DNA of 14,000 nucleotides from Glandiceps talaboti (lineage: Eukaryota > Hemichordata > Enteropneusta > Spengelidae), in the NCBI RefSeq assembly GCF_964340395.1, contig NC_135554.1, positions 20,571,592-20,585,591 on the forward strand, written 5' to 3'. A program made the position numbers and the translations under genes. The notes below the pieces were generated by a model. It saw nothing but the letters and a program-made list of their open reading frames with translations, did not search any database and was not told the origin of the DNA. Shown here one piece after another: positions 1-7,800 of this stretch; position 1 is the first letter of the stretch; each line of letters starts with the position of its first letter.

Positions 1-27
1 AGTTATTCATCCTGTTCTCAGACTTAC

Positions 28-111
28 TTTTTGCAGGAATTCTGGAACTCTTCTCTGACAATCCTCTCTTGTTCCTGTCTTCCCCAGAATTGCACAGATG
101 AAACTTATCAC
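28..111 (-). CDS. ERCC6L2: ERCC6L2 coding exon 7
   Basis: The exon is 84 nt (28 codons), acceptor TTTTGTAG and donor AAAAA|GTAAGT. It encodes [19 protein letters not shown] followed by RRVPEFLQK, which lines up with the VISFLAAVL...GTRED...PEFL stretch after Walker A in human ERCC6L2. The next exon is outside the window. Confidence 0.92.
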
Positions 112-418
112 CTACAAAATACCAAAAAGCAATCTTAATAAAACACATTTTACCATTATATACGACGAACTCTCAACTATTACATACCGTAAATATTCAA
201 GATGTTTATTTGGTGGTATGGGTAAAAGTGATGGTAATGGGTGAGATTAGTGCAGCTACATGGTTGTAAGAACACATCTTCTAGCGACAGTAGAAAGTTC
301 CCAAAAGGCTTTTCTGTGGGTGAAAAATTATGCCAATTTTGACATTACTTGTAGCCCCATATCATCATCCAATATGGCACCTTCCCCATGTGATATTACA
401 TGTATTGTAAAGTCCCAT

Positions 419-476
<58 letters not shown>

Positions 477-3400
477 CCCAATATGGCGCCTTCCGCCATG
501 TGATATTACCTGTATTGTTTTACCAAGTCCCATATCATCACCCAAGATGGCTCCTTCCCCAATCTGATAATGTTTGTACAAAAACTGTACCCCTTCACGT
601 TGATATTCACGGAGATATCGATTAATAGTAGCAGGAACCTAAATCAGGAAGACAAAACAAAATTGGTTATCAAAGTAAGAATTTCATTGCTGTTTCCTAT
701 ATCTATGTTAATGGTGATATTTTCCTATATTTGTATGATCTGGTATGAGAAGAGTGCAGTCTTGCATGGCACATTTTGGCCAAATGCTTCAATGTTTCAT
801 TTATAATGATGCTATCAATATTTTTCACCTAAAATGTCTAAAGTAACCAGGAAAATTTGACAGAAAAAATGGTTTGAGAATTTATCTTTTTCAGATGTAA
901 TACTCTTGTCTTGGAATAGAATACTTGGAGATTAGAGTTTAATATTTGTTTGCTTTGAAGCTCTATAAACTATGTACTGGTAGACCTTTACCTGGATAAC
1001 TTGGGCTTTCTGCTTGCCTAAGATGAGAGGTTCTTTCTGACCACAATTTGATATTCCAGGGAAATGTGGCCTCTCCATATCTTCATCTTCAAAACCTGAA
1101 AAATATCAGATGAGTATTTCTCAACAATCTTGATTTTAATATGTTGCTGTATTTTCATATATGTTGTATGAGATTTTTAACACATCTGATAAGCAATCTT
1201 TTAGATTTTTTAATAATTTACAGAAATCAGAATCAAACCATAGTGATAAGATCTGAATACATTACAAAGTGAGTTTTATATTCATGTCGAATTAAAATTT
1301 TAAAAGAATGAACTGTATTTCACATATAATTGCATGAACCATTATTTTAGTTTCAACAGATCCTATGCATTGGGTCAGACCATTGTTCCCAAATGGCATT
1401 ATTACTTAATTATGATGGTACATTTACTGTGATATAAACTATACTTAAAATGTCATCAAACAGCATTTTGTAATGTTACTTTGCTTCATGTTTTTTGAAC
1501 ATTTGCAATGTCAATAGGGGAGGAAAAGGCCTAAATATGTCAAACTAGATATTTGACATCAATCCCAGAGCTAATACATAAACAAATAACATATCTATTG
1601 ATGCTAACGTTTCTCAAATATTTATGCAAAATCCTAACCACAGTCTCTCTATAAATTGATAAAGGGACTGTGTCCTAACTTGTATATGTACAATACCTTT
1701 ATAATCGCTACTTTCATCTTCCTGTCTACTACAAGACATTGGACTTGATGACTTGGCTTTGCTAACTTCCGGCGATGATGCTGTCAACTTAGGTGTTCTC
1801 AATCTTGGAGAACCTACAGCTGCTCCCCCTGTAGCTACCACTCCTTTCTGTCTCTTAGCTCGTAATCCAAGTGATGGTGTTGGTGAGTCCAGTAGATGTC
1901 TAGGGCTTCTCTTAGTCATTGAATGTAGGTTGTCTTCTTCCATTAAATCTGCATATTTGTCTCTGGTAAGACATAAAAGAAAGCAAGGGGATCAAAGTTT
2001 TACAATACTGTACATTTTTTATGTTTGCTTTGAATTGTTTTCTTTTAATTATGATGTTTCATTCAAATTCTAAAGTCTCTTTTAAACTTTCAAATTAACA
2101 GTGAAAACAGAGTTGCTTTCTTAATAGTTGTATTCAAATTCAAGCAAGACAGCAAATTTCTTTTTGTAGGAAAATAAAACTTCCTTGATAATAAAGACCT
2201 TCACTGTTTTTTGTTTTGTTTCCAGGGTACTTAATTGTCACAAACAAATAAATAATATATTGTTTAAAATACTCCAAAATCTAGACACCAACCTGATTCT
2301 GTTCCTAACTTCATTTCCTTTCAATGGACTAAACATCCCACAATCTGAAGTGGATGTAGATGAATCCATACCACCTAATGAACAAGAGAAGCAGAAAAAC
2401 AAATGATCAGAACAAATCTCAGTCTTAACAGAGAGGGCATCATTGAGTTGATTATGAGCAGCACAGATTCTATTCATAATATACACACAGGGAAATTGAA
2501 GTTGACCAAAGGTACCATTACTGGAAAAACACATAATATTACAAAAACAGAGTCTAGCATTAATTGACCAATTGTTGATGAATTCAATTCTTAATGAGTA
2601 ATTTATCAATTATTCGTAATCAGAATTAGAGTCTTTGTATACACTTGGTGAATATGGCTGCTGTCATCTTTGATTTGATTTGTCAGCCTCCATTTTTAAA
2701 ATGAAAAGAACACATTTATGTAGCATTAGAAATGTTGTTTAGAGTAAAAAAAACTTAACAGTGCTCCTGCCTGTATGTATCTCATTAAAATCTGTTAACT
2801 GTGTTTGTGTGAGTGACACTTCAAAATTTGCAAAAAAAACACCAAAATAGCTTAGTAATTAAATTTCTACTCACAAAGTCAAAATAATTCTTGGAAGCAA
2901 ATCCCTAATTTCCGCCAATGTCTCATCAGCATCGTCAGGGGTTGAGAGATCAGCAAAACTTTGGGATTTGCTTCCAAGAATATTTTGACTTTGAGAGTAG
3001 AAATTTTCATTACTAAGTATGTACTCGGAGTCCATGAACATTCATTCTCACACCAAACTAGCTGTTTGATTTATGAAAGGGGAACTATTGTAAAGAAACA
3101 CCATATGTAGATGTGTCAAATAGTCTTTGGATATTTAAACAGTATTCTACAGATACAAGTTTGAATGTTGACTTACTATCCTTTTTCACAACATTCTTCA
3201 TCTTTCCTGCTGATTCCTTTAGTTTTGTAAATGGCAAAGTTTCATTCTCATCTGAGTCATAGTCAGTATATCTAACAACTGCCACTTTCCTTCCATTTTG
3301 TGTAGTCTTGATCAACCTAATAACAGCGTTGTAGTAGTCACCATCACCGGGAAACTCAGCTAAACACTTATCACCTACACACCACACCTCTATCAAATAA

Positions 3401-3693
3401 AATGACATTATCATGATTTTTTTAAATTTTGCAATAATCACATTTTTTTAAATTAAAAAATCTTGATTCGTATGGCAACTGTCACCCTTAACAACCATCA
3501 CCCTTAGCAACAGGTAACCCCTCACCTTAAATTATAAATACTTACTATCACTCCTGACAAAAGAATCATCAATTTCCTCTTTCCAGGATTCTTGAGAATT
3601 GCTCTTCTGTGATGCTTCATTGTCTAGATGTTGAATCACTGCCACACTGTCACCTTGACTTTCTAAAAAAGTAGCATCAGATTCACTGCTCAT
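28..3693 (-). CDS. ERCC6L2: ERCC6L2-like SNF2-family ATPase, 5' part (7 coding exons, partial)
   Basis: Coding exons in gene order are 3693-3546, 3389-3177, 2374-2293, 1962-1697, 1095-992, 638-510 and 111-28. All have GT/AG borders and compatible phases, giving 342 codons. Residues 1-49 are acidic and Ser-rich. Residues 51-109 form a Tudor domain ([22 protein letters not shown]). Residues ~121-236 are a Ser/Pro/Lys/Arg-rich linker. Residues ~238-249 ([12 protein letters not shown]) resemble the FDDED...PYFP stretch I recall from human ERCC6L2. Residues 272-314 carry [12 protein letters not shown] and GDDMGLGKT, with the Walker A lysine at about 311. Residues 315-342 (VISF, then GTRED and PEFL) also match that protein. 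ERCC6L2 is a nuclear SNF2/Rad26-like ATPase linked to DNA double-strand-break repair and, in people, to bone-marrow failure. The known family is over 1,500 residues, so about four fifths, including the DEAH box, helicase C lobe and HEBO region, lies left of the window. The family assignment rests on remembered sequence, but several diagnostic stretches agree in order. Confidence 0.9.
340..560 (-). repeat. Tandem partial copies of the Walker-A exon end plus splice donor
   Basis: On the minus strand the real exon end and donor (560-498) are followed by two related units at 497-388 and 387-340. Each begins G-G-[GC]-GGAAGG-x-GCCAT-x-TTGG, continues through GAT repeats, ATGGG and CT, and ends at a GTAAT-like donor remnant. 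Both extra copies lack the bases for the Walker A Gly-Lys (GGTAAA). No acceptor precedes them, so they are decayed duplicates and not alternative exons. Confidence 0.85.
419..475. repeat. (ATC)19 trinucleotide microsatellite
   Basis: Nineteen uninterrupted ATC units (GAT on the minus strand) lie inside the second copy of the duplicated exon end. They sit exactly where the real exon has the two GAT codons of GDDMGLGKT. The array is intronic, so it should not be translated in the normal ERCC6L2 mRNA. Confidence 0.97.
510..638 (-). CDS. ERCC6L2: ERCC6L2 coding exon 6 (SNF2 ATPase motif I / Walker A)
   Basis: The exon is 129 nt (43 codons), acceptor TCTTCCTGATTTAG and donor ACAG|GTAATA, phase 0 at both ends. 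It encodes [16 protein letters not shown], then [15 protein letters not shown], then [10 protein letters not shown]. This is the classic SNF2 entry segment plus Walker A, so the ATPase appears intact here. Its 3' half and donor are repeated in decayed form in the next intron (see 340-560). Confidence 0.95.
639..991 (-). other. ERCC6L2 intron 5
   Basis: AT-rich intron between the FEDED exon and the Walker-A exon. I see no coding exon, RNA gene or clear repeat inside it. Confidence 0.75.
992..1095 (-). CDS. ERCC6L2: ERCC6L2 coding exon 5 ([12 protein letters not shown] segment)
   Basis: The exon is 104 nt, acceptor TTTTTCAG and donor CCAG|GTAAAG. It completes a codon from exon 4 to give [14 protein letters not shown] and ends ...GKQKAQVIQ in phase 0. 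The first part closely resembles the FDDED...PYFP motif recalled from human ERCC6L2 just before its ATPase core. Confidence 0.88.
1096..1696 (-). other. ERCC6L2 intron 4
   Basis: AT-rich intron between exons 4 and 5. Nothing further recognisable in either strand. Confidence 0.7.
1697..1962 (-). CDS. ERCC6L2: ERCC6L2 coding exon 4 (low-complexity linker)
   Basis: The exon is 266 nt, with acceptor TTACCAG and donor AAAG|GTATTG (1696-1691). It encodes [11 protein letters not shown] followed by a Ser/Pro/Arg/Lys-rich stretch ([27 protein letters not shown]) and ends ESSDYK. The composition suggests a disordered, phosphorylation-prone linker with SP/TP sites. It lies between the Tudor domain and the conserved FEDED segment, where human ERCC6L2 is much shorter. 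Confidence 0.75.
1963..2292 (-). other. ERCC6L2 intron 3
   Basis: AT-rich intron between exons 3 and 4 with runs of T and A. No repeat or coding segment seen. Confidence 0.65.
2293..2374 (-). CDS. ERCC6L2: ERCC6L2 coding exon 3 (linker)
   Basis: The exon is 82 nt, preceded on the minus strand by a strong pyrimidine tract ending CATTAG and followed by the donor CAG|GTTGGT. It enters in phase 1 and leaves in phase 2, which matches the CAG acceptor of exon 4 exactly. The peptide ([17 protein letters not shown], then GNEVRNRIR) is Ser/Thr-rich. I know of no counterpart in human ERCC6L2. The exon is inferred from splice sites and phase rather than from homology. Confidence 0.65.
2375..3176 (-). 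other. ERCC6L2 intron 2
   Basis: Intron of about 800 bp between the Tudor exon and exon 3. Its only clear structure is the foldback element at 2851-3017. The rest is AT-rich without a recognisable feature. Confidence 0.65.
2851..3017. mobile_element. Foldback (MITE-like) element with ~57-bp inverted arms
   Basis: The left arm 2851-2906 and right arm 2961-3017 are near-perfect reverse complements, starting CTTAGTAAT and including CAAAGTCAAAAT and CTTGGAAGCAAATCCC. The few differences are single bases or one-base indels. They enclose a loop of about 54 bp. A TA dinucleotide lies close to each end but is offset by one base, so the target duplication is uncertain. It has no coding capacity and lies in ERCC6L2 intron 2. 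Confidence 0.88.
3177..3389 (-). CDS. ERCC6L2: ERCC6L2 coding exon 2 (Tudor domain)
   Basis: The exon is 213 nt, begins after the acceptor ATAG and ends at the donor GTAAGT (3176-3171). It encodes the whole Tudor fold, starting at [12 protein letters not shown] and including a [11 protein letters not shown] strand-turn. Both ends are phase 1, so skipping it would keep the frame. The cysteine and aromatic pattern is Tudor-like; ligand specificity cannot be read from it. Confidence 0.9.
3546..3693 (-). CDS. ERCC6L2: ERCC6L2 coding exon 1 (start codon)
   Basis: ATG is at 3693-3691, followed by 49 codons and one base. The donor GTAAG reads at 3545-3541. The peptide begins [16 protein letters not shown] and ends near SFVRSD; it is acidic and probably disordered. 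This start is chosen because it opens the frame that joins the Tudor exon in phase. Any 5' UTR exon is not established. Confidence 0.8.
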
Positions 3694-3848
3694 TGCTTAG
3701 CAGTCTTACCACCTGGTTACCGTACAATAATGGTAAACCATAACATGGCAAATTGTGTCCTGAAATACAATGTTATCTACTTATAAAAATAGACATAATG
3801 GAATGATACTTAGTCGATGATTATGAATACACAATACCATAGATCCAT

Positions 3849-3877
3849 AGATCTATGAGGGAAGCCCTCCTAGATCT
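3849..3877. repeat. Short perfect-stem hairpin
   Basis: AGATCTATGAGGG, a 3-base loop, then CCCTCCTAGATCT: 13-bp arms with one mismatch. It lies upstream of the ERCC6L2 start codon. It could form a cruciform or RNA hairpin; no function is evident. Confidence 0.6.
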
Positions 3878-4159
3878 TTGATAATACAAAGCGCAATTTA
3901 CAACTTGACCATTCACAGAATATGTTGATCCTAAGATTTACAAAGGAATTGTCTGTGTGAACATGGATGTATTGGGGGCTAATACATTCATGGCGTGAAT
4001 AAATAAACATTACTCTATCGCACGTCTGTCATTTTTGTCAGTGTTGATATATTTGTTGATTTTTGATTGTTTTGTTTTTTCGTACACATAATCAGCCAAG
4101 CCTGAGCTATAGATGCATGGCATGAATAATAGTGTACGAATGTGTATATCATGGAAATG

Positions 4160-4417
4160 TCACCCACTGTGTGAATGTGATACTTCGATGATTTCAAATA
4201 CTGCTTCGTCAACAGTTTCAAGTGTGCAGTAACGTTTGCGTTTTGTTAAGGGTCTCACTCTTCGAGTTGAACTCACAACAATGCAAGACACAGCAACTAA
4301 CATGAGAAGACAGACTATAAATGCATAAAGTAGGGAAAATGGAAAGGTTGGAAACCGGGCTAATAAGTCTACGGAAGTGCTAAATATCAAACTTACCGCG
4401 AGCGATTGTAACCTCAA
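4160..4417 (-). other. Doubtful small hydrophobic ORF in the intergenic region
   Basis: A minus-strand open frame encodes one hydrophobic segment (FPFSLLYAFIVCLLMLVAVS), then a basic stretch (STRRVRPLTKRKRYC) and a polar tail ending VSHSHSG. The frame opens without an upstream ATG; the first ATG is at MLVAVSC, within the hydrophobic segment. A pyrimidine-rich tract ending ATTTATAG precedes that ATG and could be an acceptor. It could be a single-pass micropeptide exon, ERCC6L2 5' UTR, or chance. I do not recognise the sequence. Confidence 0.15.
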
Positions 4418-4418
4418 A

Positions 4419-4431
4419 TGACCTTTGACCT
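4419..4431 (-). promoter_or_regulatory. Perfect DR1 nuclear-receptor element
   Basis: The minus strand reads AGGTCAAAGGTCA: two consensus AGGTCA half-sites spaced by one base. This is the binding pattern of HNF4, RXR heterodimers and COUP-TF-like receptors. It lies between the divergent genes, about 237 bp from the EIF2B3 start. The match is exact; occupancy is inferred. Confidence 0.5.
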
Positions 4432-4577
4432 CAGTTTGCCACTTACTTATTTGCGGTAATGTCGTTTACAGAATCATATGCCATTCATTCCAACAAGTAC
4501 TTGGATTTTTTCATTGATGTTTTAAGATAAAAGGATTTGACAACATATTATGAGTAAATGGTATAATTTCTGAAGCT

Positions 4578-4589
4578 ATGTCGAACTGA
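4578..4589 (+). other. Upstream ORF 1 of EIF2B3 (3 codons)
   Basis: ATG-TCG-AAC-TGA lies 90 bp upstream of the main start. It matters only if transcription begins upstream of it, which the sequence does not show. Confidence 0.25.
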
Positions 4590-4639
4590 GATTTGTCGGC
4601 GATACAACAGGAGAGGGACGTACCCTTTTGCGACAACAC

Positions 4640-4660
4640 ATGAAACTTGCAAGTAAATAA
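4640..4660 (+). other. Upstream ORF 2 of EIF2B3 (6 codons)
   Basis: ATG AAA CTT GCA AGT AAA TAA ends 7 bases before the EIF2B3 start codon. Its start has a poor context (C at -3, A at +4), whereas the main ATG has A at -3 and G at +4. Leaky scanning would therefore reach the main start. It requires a transcript that begins upstream of 4640. Confidence 0.4.
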
Positions 4661-4667
4661 TCATAAT

Positions 4668-4815
4668 ATGGAGTTCCAAGCGGTGATCCTTGCAGCTGGA
4701 CGTGGTTCTCGAATGTTAGATTTAACATCGAGTACACCAAAACCACTTCTACCAGTTGGTAATAAACCATTGATATGGTATTCAATCAATCTACTTGAAA
4801 AAGCAGGATTCGCAG
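4668..4815 (+). CDS. EIF2B3: EIF2B3 exon 1
   Basis: The start [16 protein letters not shown] matches the family N-terminus exactly in position. The in-frame ATG at 4668 is preferred because the protein family begins MEFQAV. Donor GCAG|GTAAAA; the exon ends after 1 base of codon 50. Confidence 0.96.
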
Positions 4816-7800
4816 GTAAAAAAAATTAACAACTTGCTATAGTATTGCATCATGTAATGTCATGTAGTCCTGCTTGCATACGGATTAATCCAGGACTCGA
4901 TTCTGACAATTGTCCCTCCTGTATTAGAGTCAAGTCAGTAATATAGACTCGTGCACCGTCTGTAAGCAGGACTAGTAATGTCACAACATGTTTAGTTTAG
5001 TTTAGTTTAGTTTAGTTTAGTTTAGTTTAGTTTAGTTAGGGATTAAATATCCAGAGATAATAACATCCCATCAGATACTAGTAGTATATATGTATACATA
5101 GACACTGTCAATTATTGTTGTGCAGTGTACCACATACAATGTAAAGACAGATACCCCAATTCCCCCTCCATGTTCCACCCCCCCCCAAAAAAAAAAAAAA
5201 AAAAAAAAAAATTCATGATCATCATCACATGAATCAAGAAATATTGATTTTGTTGATATCCATTGAAATTCACCCATAATACTATTAATACTTCTACAGG
5301 CATATACAGTAGACCCTCGCTAACTCGCGGGTGTCCGGGTCCATCAAGAAACCCGCGACTTAGCGAGGGCCGCGACTTAGCGAGGTGCTCATTATATATT
5401 CATAACCACACATTGTCACACGTCAGCTTTTCTTCATTCTTCAGTAATGTGCAGATGAAACTAGTACTGTACACGTTTTTATGAGTGCAAGTTCAAGGGC
5501 GATATTCATTAAAAAAAACAATGAGATACGCACGAAATCAAAGTTTCAATATTCAGTAAATCCAGGGTAAATCTTTTCAGTTCACGAACATGACGGTATG
5601 TATTCGAAATTTATTGTGATGGACGCATGGACGTAATATTGTAACAGTCCTGGGTTAACAATAAATCTTTGAGGAAGATTATCGTACAATTGTGTGACTC
5701 TCAAAGCATCAATCGCGGCTAGACTTTTTTTTTTTGCACGGTCGACAAACTAACACAGTACAACTTACGAACTCACGCCTGGCGGCCATGGTAGGGCCAA
5801 GAAATGCTGTTCAATTTCCGGGTTGCGGAAGTGCAGTTTTGACTTTTATATCATCGAATAACGGGATTTGTTTTATATATTCTAAAACAACAACTAATTT
5901 TTTATGTTTCTCAGTACAGTAACATTCCTAAATGATGGGGTTGAGTTGAGAAATCGCATAAGGAACTTGTGAATGTGAGGCAGTCCGAATAAATAGAAGG
6001 CGATTGCTAACATCAAAGTCAAACCGCGACACCTCTTCATCGAAACACCAACGAGTTTGAAATTGGCAGGCGTGCCATTTGTTTAAAAAAAATACACAAA
6101 GAGGAGTTCCGAAAACAATAGGAAAACTAAAGAAAAAATGGGATCCAACGTGACAACCGCGACTTAGCCGAATCCGCGACTTACCGAGGCGCGAGTTAGC
6201 GAGGGCCCACTGTATATGAATAGACTAAATCCAAAGAATAAGGATTCTATAAGTCGTGACTCAGAGTTTCACTCTTCCTCTGCGATTACCAGGTGACTGA
6301 TAAAAGTGAGCTTGTCAATTTTATCGGTCACTCGATGATCGCTGAGAAAGCATGAAACTCCGAGTAATGACGAATATAACATCCTTATTCTTTGGATTTA
6401 GTCTATAATGCTCTGCTACTAATATTACATTGAGCACTGTTCTCTCCAGTGAGTCAATTATATGAATATATATATATACACACACACACACACATACATA
6501 CATACACACATACACCCATACAGATTGATTTAAGTGCCTGTGGATACTTCCACATAATTGTATGTGTTGTTTTTTTGTTATTCTCAAATGTGTTAAGATG
6601 ATTCAGCTAGTAATAGTAGTATAATATAAAAACTGCATACAACAAATTCAGGAGTATACATTCCTTTATCACTGTCTCTTCACTTTTATTCTAAGAAGTG
6701 TATTTCTGATATTACATTTGCTTTTTTGTGGTTGTCAACAAGGATATCTCTACAACTTATATCTATCAATACATTCAGTTATTGAATTTGATGTTGAATT
6801 TGTTAGCTAATATAATGTTGTGGTTTATTATTTTCTCTACAGAAGCCATAGTGGTATGTTTGGAATCAACAAGTACAGATATAAAGAATGCATTGTCTAA
6901 TGTGTATGATGTCAAACTAAATGTTGATATTGTTAGTATCCCAAATGATGAAGATTGGGGAACGGCTGATTCATTGCGCTACATAAAAGACAAGATTAAG
7001 GTATGCTGTACAGTCTTTTGCTGGCATGGGTGTGGATGGTGGGGTGGGAAGGGGGATGGTGGTATGCAGATCCTTTACACTTTCTCAACTTCCTGTTGAG
7101 CTTACAATCCATGTTGTCACTAAGCACACAGGATAAAATCCTTCACATAACGGTATCTATCCTGCCAGGTCCCTATTTATACAACTTGGATAACTGTGGC
7201 ACAAGAATAATTCAAATTTTACTAAAGCTTTGAAACAATACTCTCTCTTCATACACTAAAATGAAATCATTTCCTCTACACGTCATAGTAAGCATAATTC
7301 ACAGATTGATATATCTACATGTATATTTTATTACAGAGTGATATTATTATATTGAGTTGTGATCTGATAACTGATATACAATTACATCGTTTAGCTGACG
7401 TACATAGAACATATGATGCTTCAGTTACTATGTTATTTGGTAATCTGCCTGACCAATCCACAGAGACTGTTGCAGTACCCGGTGTCAAATCAAAGAAAAA
7501 ACAAGGTGAGAAATCCACTTAAGCCAAGTTTTGTTTGTGTTACCATTTTGAAAAAAAAAATTGTGTGTGAGATGTTATTCATCAATGATTTTCTTCATTC
7601 AGCCAAGAAAAATGTAAGGTCCACAACTTGGCCTTTGTTTTATGAGTTGAAGATGAAAAATACAAATGATACAGGGGACCTTTTTATTGAAAATCAAAGA
7701 TGACTAGTGACAAAATCCTTATGTCATGATGTCATGAGTACTTGCTGAAAGAAGGAAAATATGACATAATAACATTATTATATGGGAAAGCCTTATCAGA

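Larger units (their letters stand above)
3694..4667. promoter_or_regulatory. Shared 5' region between divergent ERCC6L2 and EIF2B3
   Basis: This 974-bp interval separates the two start codons and must hold the 5' UTRs and promoters of both genes unless distant 5' exons exist. It contains a small hairpin (3849-3877), a perfect DR1 (4419-4431), a local CpG-containing patch at 4397-4405 and two short upstream ORFs near EIF2B3. A possible minus-strand donor (CGCG|GTAAGT, 4397/4396) could belong to a non-coding first exon of ERCC6L2. No TATA box is convincing. The bidirectional-promoter role is inferred from layout. Confidence 0.55.
4816..6842 (+). other. EIF2B3 intron 1
   Basis: The longest intron, about 2 kb. 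It is filled mainly by repeats: (TTTAG)9, a C/A homopolymer pair, the pogo/Tigger-like element, a foldback element and a TA/CA microsatellite. No additional coding exon is seen. Confidence 0.85.

Noticed and set aside
415-480. CRISPR-like or coding Asp/Ile repeat
   Set aside because: It is a perfect trinucleotide array without spacers and lies in an intron of an animal gene.
260-806. Two plus-strand open frames, one with a run of isoleucines
   Set aside because: They are antisense to the ERCC6L2 Walker-A exon and its intronic repeats; the poly-Ile run is only the ATC microsatellite.
1753-2073. Plus-strand open frame of 106 residues
   Set aside because: It is antisense to ERCC6L2 exon 4, whose minus-strand splice sites and phase are consistent.
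5071-5303. Minus-strand open frames with poly-Phe and poly-Gly
   Set aside because: They are translations of the poly-A/poly-C tract with no splice or homology support.
5734-5922. Open frame inside the pogo-like element, considered as a transposase remnant
   Set aside because: It is only 62 codons with no DDE, CENP-B or helix-turn-helix pattern that I can see.
7413-7703. Plus-strand open frame overlapping EIF2B3 exon 3
   Set aside because: It is the wrong frame of a confirmed exon running into intron 3 and MITE copy A.
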